This document shows positions 34,863 through 47,012 of a DNA stretch of 64,000 bases, piece by piece. The translations under genes were made by a program, and so were the position numbers. The DNA comes from Avena insularis (taxonomy: Eukaryota; Streptophyta; Magnoliopsida; Poales; Poaceae). Each line of letters begins with the position of its first letter. Positions within the stretch are counted from its first letter, which is position 1. The stretch lies in assembly GCA_023614405.1 (NCBI GenBank), contig JAJUPC010000040.1, positions 1,054,001 to 1,118,000 of the forward strand. The letters are read 5' to 3'. The notes under the pieces are model-generated. The model worked only from the letters and a program-made list of their open reading frames with translations, was not told the origin of the DNA and ran no database searches.

Positions 34863-36734
34863 CAAGAGGCGCTTCAGGCTCTTCAGCGGGCGAGGACCAA
34901 GATCTTCGCGGGAATCGGCAAAACCGTAGCCATCGGTCGTGTTCTCTTCTCCGGCAACGTTCTGATCGTCCCTCCCGATGAGTTCTGGATCCTTGCGAAG
35001 ACGAAACCTATGCGGTGTTCGATCGTTCCTATCAGAGACATCCACCTCTTCATTGGCGAAACCGACTCGGGCACTAGTTCCCTGGGAGTCGAAGGAGCAT
35101 CAAGACCCCCCCGGACCGCCTACGAGTAGGATACGTTCGCGGAAGGATCGATGTCGGATCTCTCTCCGGAGTTTGCCGGCAAAGATCGGAAAAATTCAAG
35201 GTCCACCCAAACCGCCCTCTGCGGGATATAGCGGTGGAAGATCATTGCAAGTCCGCCGGCTTCGTCCGTGCGCCTGGACAGCAGATATCCAAGTTCATCG
35301 GCGTGGTTACCATCTTCGATCTGGCATGTTGCGTCCCGAGAGAGGGCGAAAACCCCGCGATTACCTTGCCAGGTGGCTCCGTATACGAGCCGATCTGGCC
35401 CACTACCCCAATGATGATGCTATGTATCACTTTGTGGAAGGACTGGACCAGGGAACACTTCTCCGGCATTCTCTAAGGCGGCAGCAAGCTTCAGGACGTC
35501 TCACCTTCGAAAGCATGGTGAACATCGTCAACAGCTACACGGAGGCCGAGGGGGCATCTCAGGCGGATCTTGCGCTCATTGGCGGAGCACCGCCTCCTCA
35601 GCAACCGCCACCACCGCCTCCGGCCACCATCGCCGCAGTTTCACCACCACCTCCACTCATCATCGCTGCTATTGCACCTCCACCCCCCGTCATCGAGGAA
35701 GCCCTGGCACCCTCCGACTCTGTGATTGACGCGCTATACGCCGATTTTAGTGCAAATTCAGAGGAGATAGATTTTAGTCCAGAGGAGCTAGACTCCGCCA
35801 TGCAGGAGATGGAGGAGGAGTAAACGCGTGACGAGCTAACCAACAACGCCGTCACGTCTCAAGAGGTGTTCGTCACCATTGGGACGGCGATGGATGAAGA
35901 TCAGCCCAGACGAGCTCCGCCTACAGCTCTGGACAAAGGGAAGGGACCACCTGTTGCTGCCAACAATGATCGCGCAAAGGTCATGCCCCCTTCGCCTAAC
36001 CGAATGCAACAACCGCAGGAACTCGGCACCGGCCCGAGCAACAACAACACCGCAAACTTGCCGCCTCCAGCATCTACATCTGCTGCTGCCCAAGTTACTC
36101 TAGCTGATAGAGTGATGTACGAAAATCTCCTCGTTGAGCCACTGACCATAGTTCATATCCAGAACGTGACCCAGCTTGACGAGAAGCGCCAGCAGCTGCT
36201 AGAGGAAGCGCAGGCCATCGAGGAGCAAGGCGCAAAACTAGATCGAGATCTGGTTAACACGCAGAAATCCATAGAGAAAACTAGAGCAATGGAGGCCGAG
36301 TACAAGACTCTGCTGCAATAGCAGAAGGCCAAGAAAGCTCCGTCTCGCGTCATCAATGATCCTGGTGTGCGGCGAAACCTAGGATGGGCTCCCCCGAAGC
36401 CGGCACAAGCCAAGCCATACATTGACAGTGAAGGCAGGCAGGTGATGCCCACTCCTCTCCTCAACCTCGCCGTTGCCAAGACCCTTCTGGAGTAGGATAC
36501 AACGCCTGAGGCGGTGGACCAGGTCTATGACCTAGTGGCCAAGGCGGTAAAACAGCAGGAAAAGGCCACCTCTCAGAGGCTTGAGTCTAACCCAGCGCTT
36601 TGCCAGTCTAGCTAGTATAAACTGCCAAGGGACAGATCTCCTATTAATGTCGGGTCTTAGACGGGTTCATCAGAATGAAGATGGAGGGATGCGCGCAACA
36701 GGAAGGATGCTATCCCCATATCCTCCGACCACGG
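34863..36734 (+). pseudogene. gag: First gag-like region of Tat2, broken
   Basis: Two main frames. The one at 34978-35823 contains DYLARWLRIRADLAHYPND and FVEGLDQGTLLRHSLRRQ, then a Pro-rich stretch. This resembles the retrotransposon-gag segment of the second gag region (SRAYLSRWLDMKN, FIDGLERGTLL; 41770-41900), so gag-like sequence occurs twice in one element. The frame at 35866-36321 is Gln/Glu-rich and helical (LDEKRQQLLEEAQAIEEQGA) and likely forms a coiled coil. In-frame stops and frame changes around 35130, 35823, 36319 and 36493 break the region. It is cut at 36734 by the inserted LTR array and resumes at 41000. Confidence 0.7.
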
Positions 36735-37211
36735 TGACATGGATATGCCCTACGGGTACCCAATGTTAGCCTACCTGGTCCAGCCTCGATTCCTCACTCG
36801 AATCAATGATTCGACTAAGGACTCGGGGACTACTCCCATAGGGAGCGCTGGTCACGCATTCGAAAAAAATGAAGGCATTCAGAGCATCTTCAAGGTCATC
36901 AGAAGAATTTCCGGATCACCATAACGTGCAACTGGCGACTATAAGTCTCTGCTCGAGTCTACGACTCGAACAGACACTCGGGGGCCACTCCCATTGGGAG
37001 CGCTGGTCGCACACCCTATAGTCCATTGTGTTGACTACGTCCATAATGCTGACTCCTTTACAACAACCGAACAAATTCAGCTGACCCAATGAACTTTCGG
37101 GTGAAGTGCTTCGCACTCGACATAACTTTCGACTCTGACATCCAAATGCAAGGTTCAAGACAACTAAGTCTCCACCCGAATCTACATTTCGGATGGACAC
37201 TCGGGGGATAC

Positions 37212-37812
37212 TGACATGGATATGTCCTACGGGTACCCGATGTTAGCCTACCTGGTCCAGCCTGACGGAAGGCCCACTCGACGACCTGCCAGGGTCCATG
37301 ACGCCTATGACGTTTCGGCTGCTATAAAGCCCATATAGACGCGGACTCCCAAGCGCACAAGGCAAGGAAAGCTCGAGACTAGAGTTTGAATACAACTTGT
37401 AACCAACTCGTATTGGCACCCGAGACCTAGCCTCCCCATATATAAAGGCTAGGAAGGTCCAACAAGGAGGACACACGCAATACAATAGATGCTAGGCCAT
37501 AAACCCCCCAATAGACAGATCTCCGATCTCCACGTACACAATAGACAGATCTACAGATCTAGACCTATACTTCATACCACCGCATACACACCTCCACGCC
37601 AGATTGCATCTACGCACCCCTGTAACTTTCGGTTCCGCCGTAATCAAGAGCAGACAAGCAGAAGTAGGGTTTTCCCTCCAGGGGCCTGAACCTGGGTAAA
37701 CCTCGTGTCCCCGTGTTGCTTGTTTGCTAACCGTTCTGCGATCTCCAGCATCCCCATCTTCTCCAAAACCCAAGCTCATAACAATGGACATTGAGGAGAT
37801 TAAACTTCGTCA
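37212..37812 (+). mobile_element. Central LTR of the array, 601 bp
   Basis: TGACATGGATATG... to CTTCGTCA, with TATATAAA near 37440. Same length as the right LTR. Confidence 0.92.
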
Positions 37813-40398
37813 ATTGGCACCGTCCGTGGGGAGCGGGGGCGCTAATTGTGCGATCATGACGGTCCCATCACCAGTAATCTACAATTCGTCAGCTACTGAA
37901 GACCAGATTTGGCGCAAGGATCAACATCAGCACACCGCGCTCTTGCCCGGATGATCGGATCTCAGCTTTGCGGTCGACAATATGTCCTACGTGCATTGAC
38001 GCTGGGTGGCCAAGCTCAACAAAAATCCTAGAAGCTATACGACTCATATTGGCGGCTGGCGCAGTTACGATACTAACCGGGATCGGAAAAGCTATTCGCG
38101 ATGCAAAGGCAAATACGTGGACAGGACTCAGTTTCCAACAATGAGAAAAATAGTCCAAGTCCTATACGACAAAGGATGCCAGTTCAAGAATATTGATTAG
38201 ATCAGGTGGTCGGAACCAGCCGAGAGTAAATCATGCAAGAGACTTCTTCATGTGGACCAGTTAAGCAACGAATAAAGGAATCAATGAAGCTTCGCGTGAG
38301 GGATATACAAAAAACAAGTTACGGGTGAAAGCTATCTATGTACGTACCTACGTACACAATATTCAACTAAGATCGATCGTCAAATCAATACAGTGTTACA
38401 CCATGCCGGTCGATGACGGTCCAGTACTCAAACATCTCGACATCAAAACTGCCATCGCGCTTCGACCCAGTCCGCCATTCGACCCGCTGTCGCCTTGGTT
38501 TTAATCTCAATAAGTCACATCCGCCACGCGACTCCGGTCCGCCGCGCGACTCCGTCGACCTCAACTACACGCTCGCTCCATCCGACCTACCGGTCGCATC
38601 GGCTTCCGCAACCGCAACCTACCAGTTGTATCAGCTCCAGTGGCCCATCGATTACACTCGGGGTCTGCATCGACACGTCGGCTGCGTCGTCTCCATCAAC
38701 CGCGCGGTACGCACGGGGGCTGAGCCCACTTGGCCATACGACTCGTGACCATCGACCTGTTGCGGTTTTCGACTATGATGATCCTCTGCGGTCTTCAACT
38801 ACGGTGACCTGCTGCATCTTTCGGATGCGGCGACCCGATGTGATCTTCAATTGTGGCGACCAATTGCATCGGCTTCAGCGACCGCAAATCAGGGGGGGTC
38901 TCCGGTAACCCGCTGCGATCTTCGGCTCCAACGACTCGGGGGCTCCCTCCGCTTCCGCGACCAGCCGCGGCCTTCGGCTCCAGCAACCCGATTTAGTCTT
39001 CGCCTCCGACGAACTAGGTGGCCTTCGGCTGCGGTGACCTGCTGCATTCTTCGAATGTAGTGACCCGCTGCATTGTTCGGATGAGACGACCCAGTGTGGT
39101 CTTCGATTGTGACAATCTTCGGATGCGGATCTCGTTGCCGTCATCGACTCCGGAAACCCATCGCTGTTATGACCGTGGTCTGTCGCGTCGACTACGTCCG
39201 CTGTGTGAACCGCTACCGCGTCAACTTCTCCATGACAACCAACAAAGCTAAGTTTCCCTCTACTTAGAGCTGATTTCTCTTTAACTCGCACTCGAAACAC
39301 TTGAGGGATGCACCCTCTTCGAGTAACCTACCGTCGAATCCTTGAACTCCGAGTGCCTCGGCAAGGTACTGAGACTAAGGGTAATCAGGCTAACGGAAAG
39401 GCCTAGCAAGCAGTGCAAAAGTGTTGACTCGATCGACACCATAATCTTAATATACAAGTCGACAGGCAAATATTATTTACAAGATACAAGTACTTTATAA
39501 TTCTTTATGTTTTATGTAGCTTACAAGGACGCAATGCTGGCCACGCACCCGACAGATGCGATGTTGGTCGCGCACCCGACTGAAGCAACGGCGTCGACTT
39601 CATCCGGAACATCGAGTCCTTCCGGCTAAATGCCGCACGACTCCTCTACATCAACTATGACTGCATCGTCGATTCTTGGCTCCTTATGCATGAGACGCCG
39701 ACTCGATGCACTTCCGGGTTAATGGTTTCTCCTCGCATGAGCCTCCACTTGAGTCTACGACTCGACTAGACCTCGGGGGCTACTCCTATCAGGAGCGCTG
39801 GTTGCGCACCCGATATACTTCTGGGTCAGCGGTACGCCCACGAGATTGTCGACTAGAACTACACGATACAAGACTCGAGTCTCTACCCGAGTCTACGACT
39901 CCGCCAGACACTCAGGAGCTACTCCAAACTGGAGCGCTGGTCACGCACATACAAGATCTTCGAGTGGCACGCTTCAATTCCTCACTCGAATCAACGATTC
40001 GACTAAGGACTCGGGGGCTACTCCCATAGGGAGCGCTGGTCACGCATTCGAAAAAAATGAAGGCATTCAGAGCATCTGCAAGGTCATCCGAAGAACTTCC
40101 GGATCACCATAACGCATAACTGGCGACTATAAGTCTCTGCTCGAGTCTACGACTCGAACAGACACTCGGGGGTACTCCCATAGGGAGCGTTAGTCGCACA
40201 CCCTATAGTCCATTGTGTTGACTACGTCCATAATGCTGACTCCTTTACAACAACTGAACAAATTCAGTTGACCCGATGAACTTTCGGGTGAAGTGCTTCG
40301 CACGCGACACAACTTTTGACTCCGACATCCAAATGCAAGGTTCAAGACAACTAAGTCTCCACCCGAATCTTCATTTCGGATGGACACTCGGGGGCTAC
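37813..40398 (+). other. Internal region of the LTR array, largely non-coding
   Basis: 2.6 kb without recognisable gag or pol motifs. It has a short Lys/Arg/Tyr-rich frame (38006-38200), a degenerate 26-27-bp tandem array (38760-39125), and repeated phrases of the type ACTCGGGGGCTACTCC...GGAGCGCTGGTC at about 39776, 39908, 40009 and 40160. The longest frames overlap the arrays and are not convincing genes. Confidence 0.7.
38760..39125 (+). repeat. Degenerate 26-27-bp tandem repeat
   Basis: About 13 units around the words CTTCGGCTGCGGTGACC and CGCTGCA, heavily diverged. Best units are near 38790, 39030 and 39056. Confidence 0.7.
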
Positions 40399-40999
40399 TG
40401 ACATGGATATGCCCTACGGGTACCCGATGTTAGCCTACCTGGTCCAGCCTGACGGAAGTCCCACTCGACGACCTGCCAGGGTCCATGGCGCCTATGACGT
40501 TTCGGCTGCTATGAAGCCCATATAGACGTGGACTCCCAAGCGCACAAGACACGGAAAGCTCGAGACTAGAGTTTGAATACAACTTGTAACCAACTCGTAT
40601 TGGCACACGAGACCTAGCCTCCCCATATATAAAGGCTAGGAGGATCCAACAAGGAAGACAAACGCAATACAATAGATGCTAGGCCATAAACCCCCCAATA
40701 GACAGATCTATGATCTCCACGTACACAATAGACAGATCTACAGATCTAGACCTATACTTCATACCACCGCATACACACCTCCATGCCAGATTGCATCTGC
40801 GCACCCCTGTAACTTTCGGTTCCACCGTAATCAAAAGCAGACAAGCAGGAGTAGGGTTTTCCCTCCGGGGGCCAGAACCTGGGTAAACCTCATGTCCCCG
40901 TGTTGCTTGTTTGCTAACCGTTCCGCGATCTCCAGCATCCCCATCTTATCCAAAACCCAAGCTCATAACAATGGGCATTGACGAGATTAAACCTCGTCA
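40399..40999 (+). mobile_element. Right LTR of the array, 601 bp
   Basis: TGACATGGATATG... to CCTCGTCA, preceded by the tract CTCGGGGGCTAC; TATATAAA near 40626. Matches the central LTR. Confidence 0.92.
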
Positions 41000-42573
41000 C
41001 AGGAGGCAAGGCCCAACCTCGTCGCCCATCGCCACCGCCCCGCTCACCCCGACATCGCGAATACGCCAAAGCTCACCGTCATACGGATATGCCCCCGCCA
41101 AGGCAGGGCGGCATCGTCATCCGCGATAACGCGGAGCAGACCCGTCATGACGGAGAGCGCAACCAGGGACACAAGAGCAGGTCGCACCATGACCCTCCAT
41201 GACCGACGAGCAACCGCGACAAGCGTGAGGCATCGCAGGAGGGTAACAGCAAGAAGGCTAACCCACCGCCACCTCTGCCTCCATCGCCATCTAGCAGTCA
41301 CCATGGTGGAGGGGGCCCGTGTCGTTCACGCAGCCCATCGTATGTTGACAAGAAGAAAAGAAGCCCGAAGCCATACGACGCACGTTCGTGTATAGACAAG
41401 ATCCACGAGGCCCGGGAAGGACCATACCTTGGACCACGTTGCTTTGGACCTGTGATACGGTCCGCAACTTACCCCAAGGGTTTCCGGATTGACAAGACCA
41501 TCAAGCCCTATGACGGCACCGCTAAGCCAGCTACATGGTTGCAGGACTACGGCAACGCGGTGGAGATCTCCGGGGGTAACCCCAACATTGCCGTCAAGTA
41601 CCTCCCATTGATGTTAGCAGACACAACCCATCAATGGATTGATGACTTGCCGGAGAAATCCATCTGCAATCGGTTAGAAATGCAAGAAGCGTTTACCAAG
41701 AACTTCGAGGGTACGTACAAATGTCCATGCACTATTGGCTATCTATAGCGGTGCGTGCAAGAGAAAGACGAGACATCTCGCGCCTACCTCTCCCGCTGGC
41801 TGGATATGAAGAATTCCAGCGCAGGAGTGCATGCTCAGACTGCCATGGCCGCCTTCATCGATGGGTTGGAAAGGGGCACGTTGCTCTGACATAAGCTGAA
41901 GCGCTTGCAGGACAATCACCAGCTAGACTTGAATCACATGATTCAGTTGGACAGTGAGTTCACAGCTGCCGATGACGATGCTCGTGGCTCTCTGCCGGCA
42001 ACGGTCATTCCAACTCAAGCTCGGAGGAACAACAGCACAAAGCGGAAAACCGGTCCAGAAGAAAAGCAAACTCCCGACATGGTCGCTATGACCTTCGCAG
42101 GACGAGGTGATGGCGGACATCGTGGCCGAAGACGAGGACCTGGTCATGGGCAACAGCGAGGAAGTGAAACTACCTCGGCAACGCTCCGCGTTCCCCAAAC
42201 CTATGAAGAGTACCACGATATGCCGTGCCTCGTACACCTCGATATCAACGTCAAGGCCACCCATACCAATCGACACTGCAAGTTCATCAACGACCTCAAG
42301 GAGGATCCGAAGTCCGGCTATAAGCAAAGTTGGAAGAATAGACCGTGAGGAAAGGGCAAGGGGAAGAAGAAGAAGAAGGAGGACTCCAAGGATTCAAGTG
42401 ACATGGACGAGGATGTTGACCCCAAGCACGCCGCCAAGAGCGACGGCAAAGTCAAGAACCCCTTCGAGAAGAAGGCGGCAGTTTTCCATACTTTCCTTGG
42501 CACCCCCACCGTCCGACAACAGAAGACCTCTATGAGGATACTGATGGCTACTCTACCCCCAGTTCCCTAGTTC
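41000..42573 (+). pseudogene. gag: Main gag of Tat2, broken
   Basis: After an Arg-rich disordered start (41000-41440), a retrotransposon-gag domain is readable: FRIDKTIKPYDGTAKPATW, then ADTTHQWIDDLP, SRAYLSRW and FIDGLERGTLL (41470-41890). A Gly/Arg-rich segment (GRGDGGHRGRRRGPGHG near 42100) and a Lys-rich segment (42350-42420) follow; either could bind RNA in place of a zinc knuckle, which I do not see. Stops at 41746, 41887, 42346 and 42568 interrupt otherwise long frames. It leads directly into protease. Confidence 0.82.
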
Positions 42574-43275
42574 TTGTGCTGGTCGGATATTCCAATTACT
42601 TGGGACGGGAAGGGTCACCCAGACCTCATCCCTACGGAGAACCAATACGCCATGGTCATCAACCCCTTGATTGACGGCAATGAGTTCACCAAATGTATGG
42701 TGGATAGTGGAAGCAGCATCAACATCATGTACCTAGATACAATGCAGAAGATGAACTTGACGGAGGCAAATATAAGGCGGACCAGCACCATCTTCCACGG
42801 CGTAGTTCCTGGTCGGGAGGCTCGGTCCCTTGGGTGTATCACACTTCAGGTAGCCTTTGGCGATGTTAATAATTACTGCCAAGAGCGCATGACCTTTGAG
42901 GTGGTCCCCTTCAAGAGCGTGTACCACGTCATATTCGGTCGCGACATATTCCACACCTTCATGGCCAAGCCATGCTTCGTCTACAATAAACTCAAGATAC
43001 CCGGATCAAACAGTGTCATCACCGTATCCGGAAGCTTTGCCAAATCTAGGGACTGCGAGATTGGAGAAGCAGCCTACGTGGAATCTGTCCTCTATAGCGA
43101 AGAATTCAAGGAGATCCAGAGCATGGTCGATGCCTCGGAGATGCCCGCGTCGAAGAAACAGATTTCCGACTCTGCTCCAGCATTTAAGGCTGCCATCGAG
43201 ACCAAGCCGGTGGAACTTGTGGTAGGCGATGCCTCCAAGACCACCGCCATTGGGACGAACATGGATCCCAAATAG
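42574..43275 (+). pseudogene. Tat2 protease domain
   Basis: A 233-codon frame with the aspartic protease active-site motif DSGSS at residues 44-48 (CMVDSGSSINIMYLDT) and the downstream hydrophobic segment VYHVIFGRDIFH. It would mature the polyprotein. A TAG at 43273 separates it from RT, in the same frame as the sequence that follows. Gag lies immediately upstream. Confidence 0.87.
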
Positions 43276-46200
43276 GAAAGCGCCCTCGTCGAGTTCCTTT
43301 GTGAGAATAGGGACATCTTTGCCTGGCAACCTGCCAACATGAAAGGTGTACCTAGGGAACTTGCCGAACACAGCTTAAACATTTATCCAAAATGCAAACC
43401 AGTGAAGCAACCTCTACGATGCTTTGGAGATGAGAAGAGACACGCCATAGGCAAAGAGATAGCTAGGTTACTTAAGGCTAGTTTGATCCGAGAAGTCCTT
43501 CACACCCAATGGTGGCCAATCCTGTACTTGTCCCCAAAAAGGGAACCAAAGAATTAAGAATGTGCGTTGATTACACCGGCTTGAACAAAGCATGCCCCAA
43601 AGATCCGTTTGCTTTGCCTCGCATTGACCAAGTCATTGACTCGACGGCTGGCTTGGAACTTTTGTGTTTTCTCGATGCATACTCAGGATACCACCAAATC
43701 AATATGAGGAAGTCGGACCAATTGGCCACTTCGTTCACTACCCCCTACGGCACGTTTTGCTATGTTACGATGCCCTTTGGGCTGAAAAACATAGGTGCTA
43801 CGTACCAGCGGACAATGCAACATTGCCTACACGATCAAATTGGTCGGAACGTTCACACCTATGTGGACGATATAGCGGTGATGTCTAAAAAGTCAAATGA
43901 CTTAATCTCCGGCTTAAAAGAAATCTTTGATAATCTCCAAAAATATAACATGATGCTTAACCCTAAGAAGTGCGTCTTCGAGGTTCCAGCCGACAAATTG
44001 TTGGGCTTCATCGTTTCCCAGCGTGGAATCGAGGTCAACCCGGAGAAAATCAAGGCTATCCTAAACATAAACCGTCTGACATGCCTAAAAGACATTCAAC
44101 GACTAACAGGTTGTGTTGCAGCAGTTAGTCGGTTCGTCAGCCGACTTGGAGAGAAGGCTCTGCCGCTGTACAAGTTGCTGAGGAAGGCGGACAAATTCAC
44201 GTGGACGGACGAGGCAGATGTAGCATTGAAGCATCTCAAGGAGATTCTTTCCTCAGCGCCTATCCTTGCAGCACCCGAGCCTAGAGAGCCCATGTTAATT
44301 TACATGGCGTCCACCAACCGGGGAATCAGCATCTTCGTTGTGGTAGAGCGGAAGGAACCAGGCTATGAGCACGCAGTTCAACGACCAGTTTACTATGTAA
44401 GTGAGGTCTTGACGGAGTCCAAACAGCGTTACCCACACTACCAGAAGATAGCTTATGGAGTATTTCTTGCTTCTCGGAAGCTAAGGCACTATTTCTAGGA
44501 GCACCCCATCATAGTGGTGAGTAAAACTCCACTGTCCGACATCATCAACAACAGCGACGCTACAGGAAGGGTCGTGAAGTGGGCATTGAACTTGCCGCCT
44601 TCGAGATCACCTACAAGAGATGCGACGCTATCAAATCACAAGCCTTGGTGGATTTTATCGCAGATTGGACGAAGATGCCAGATGCTACCCCATTGCCGGA
44701 GCCAGAATACTGGGTGATGCACTTTGACGGATCAAAGATGTTCAACGGCTCGGGGGCTGGTGTATTTCTACAGTCACCAACTGGATACAAGCTACACTAC
44801 AATCTGTAAATCCACTTCAAGGCTACGGACAACATGGCAGAGTATGAAGCACTCATTCACGGATTACACGTAGCCAAGGATATTGGCATCAAGCGCATAG
44901 TTTGCCGTGGAGATTCCGACTTGGTTGCCCAGCAGGTGGCCGGCACCTGGAATGCGCGGAACCCTATGATGGCGGCATATCAAGACGAAGTGGACGAGAT
45001 AGCCAAGAGCTTCTTGGGCTACGAGGTCAAGTATGTACCTAGGGAGCAAAACGAGGCGGCTGATCTGCTGTCTAAGCTTAGATCAGGGCGCAAGTGAATT
45101 CTGCCAGGAGTTTTCCTAGAGCATCTATGGACACCATCCGTGAAGGGAGCAGACATCGACAACCCAGACAGAGTAGACTCTTTCGTCCACATCGTGGCAA
45201 AGGTCCCCCCGGCTTGGAAAAAACCGTTCATGGAGTATCTCGAACACGGAACTTTGCCCGACGACAAAGTCGAAAGACGGCAAATAGTACGTCGAGAAAA
45301 GGGCTATACCATAATCAATGGACAGCTCTACAAAAGAAGCACTACTGGTGTATACCTTAAGTGTGTTTCCCAGCAAGAAGGTATTGAAATCCTACGTGAA
45401 ATCCATCTAGGAGATTGCGGGCATCACGCCGCCCCTCGATCGTTGGTCGCGAAAGCTTTCCGGCAAGGATTCTACTGGCTGACCACGAAGGCGGACACTG
45501 ACAAGCTGGTGGAGACATGCATGGGATGCCAGTATTATGCTCGACAACCACATGTTCCTGCTGAAGAATTGTGAACAATACCAATAACTTGGCCGTTTGC
45601 AGTCTAGGGGATGGACATGGTTGGTCCGTTGCAGACGGCACCATGTGGGTTTACGCGTCCGCTAGTAGCAGTTGATAAATTCACTAAATGGATAGAAGCT
45701 AAACCCATTAGAAAGCTTGATGGGGCAACTGCCCTTAGGTTTGCCCGGGATCTAGTGGTGACATTTGGTCTCCCACATAGCATTATCACCGACAACGGCA
45801 GCAACTTGTCACTCGAAGAAGTGGAGGCTTATTGTTGGGAGAAGGGCATCCGACTTGACCTTGCATCTGTGGCACACCCACAATCCAATGGTCAGGTTGA
45901 ACGAGCCAATGGATTAATTCTGCAGGGAATAAAGCCACATCTTGAAGCACCACTGCATAGAGCAGCTGGAGCTTGGGCAGAAGAATTGCCATCTATGTTG
46001 TGGAGTTTACGAACTACACCCAACAGATCCACCGGCGACACCCCTTACTTCATGGTATATGGAGCAGAAGCCATCCTGCCTTCCGACATCCTTCACGATT
46101 CACCAAGAATTGCCGCCTATGACAAAGATGACGCTGAAGAATCTAGACGCCTAGATGTGGACCTTCTCGAAGAGGAGCGCGTTTTGGCATGCCAAAGATC

Positions 46201-46504
46201 CGCCATCTACCAACAGAAGCTATGCAGCTACCATAGTCGCCACGTTCGGCATCGCTCGTTTAAAGAGGGGGATATGGTGCTCCGACTTAAGCAGAAGAAG
46301 TCACACAAATTATCCCCTCCATGGGAAGGACCGTTCATCATAAGCAAGGCGCTACTCAATGGGTCTTACTACCTCGTTGATAATCGTGAACTGAAGGATA
46401 GACCCAACAAGGATCATAAGCGTAAGCGACGTGACCCGGATGATGACTACCCGGAGCTTGATCGGCCATGGAACATAGCACAACTACGTCCTTTCTACAC
46501 TTAG
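43276..46504 (+). pseudogene. pol: Tat2 RT, RNase H, archaeal-type RNase H and integrase
   Basis: RT: RNase H-like linker start NRDIFAW, then KELRMCVDYTGLN, LDAYSGYHQI and YVDD (residues 118-121 of the frame at 43509). The first RNase H (about 44270-44500) appears decayed: the phrase YMASTNRGIS stands where an aspartate-containing motif is expected. A second RNase H (44579-45097) has HFDGSK, NMAEYEAL and GDSDLV, the acidic residues expected of the archaeal-type domain typical of Tat elements. Integrase: zinc-finger CX2C near 45519, then D, D and E in MDMVGP, TDNGSN and VERANG (frame 45611). Frameshifts occur near 43515 and 44540; stops at 44496, 44807, 45095 and 45572. No chromodomain is seen. 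Confidence 0.92.
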
Positions 46505-47012
46505 CATTTTTTATCTAATTGTGTACATCTTATATGATCAATGACATAAAGCTCTCTGGTTCACTCATATTTCTGAGTCTTTTACCTCCTTTACTATTTA
46601 TTTTTGGATCATATAAAACCTTTATGCACAAGCTTTGCGATTGCACCTGTGAAAATTCCGCCTACGGGCGTTAAGTTTTCTGGTCTACCCGTTCTTTGTC
46701 ATTTTTATGTGGATTCTGGAGTAGTGACTTTTGGCACTTATTGTCGGCGATTTTGTGCTTAGGTTATTGACGGTGCCATTGGGCATCATCGCCTGAGCGC
46801 ATGGTTCCGACAATGAGTCTTCCGACTCACGAAAAGTCAAGCATAAAAACCAAAGTAATGGATAAGCCAGCACTTGCTTAAAAATATATATATACATGCT
46901 GGAATCAGTTCTTGAGTAGCAGGAATTAACAACCATTGTTTTCCGCCTTAAGTTAACACATAGTTTTTTCCGCATACACATTACAGAGGAAACAAATATT
47001 ACAAATTGTTTT
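46505..47012 (+). other. Spacer between Tat2 pol and the antisense gene
   Basis: AT-rich, no coding frame, 3' UTR-like for both convergent units. ATTTTTATCT and ATTTATTTTT words near 46507 and 46595 could serve polyadenylation, but no clear signal stands out. Confidence 0.5.

Larger units (their letters stand above)
36735..40999 (+). mobile_element. Three-LTR array of a second Tat-like family, no pol
   Basis: Layout: LTR fragment (36735-36786), internal 3' end (36787-37211), full LTR (37212-37812), primer site TTGGCACCGTCCGTGGGGA at 37814, internal region (37813-40398), full LTR (40399-40999). The internal piece at 36787 repeats 39977-40398, so two copies share the central LTR and the first was mostly deleted. 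Flanks are CACGG and CAGGA, not a clean duplication. No pol domain is visible. Lineage is inferred from the primer site and from the CTCGGGGGCTAC tract before the LTR. Confidence 0.85.

Noticed and set aside
36730..41004. Target-site duplication for the three-LTR array
   Set aside because: Flanks CACGG and CAGGA differ; I could not justify calling them a duplication.
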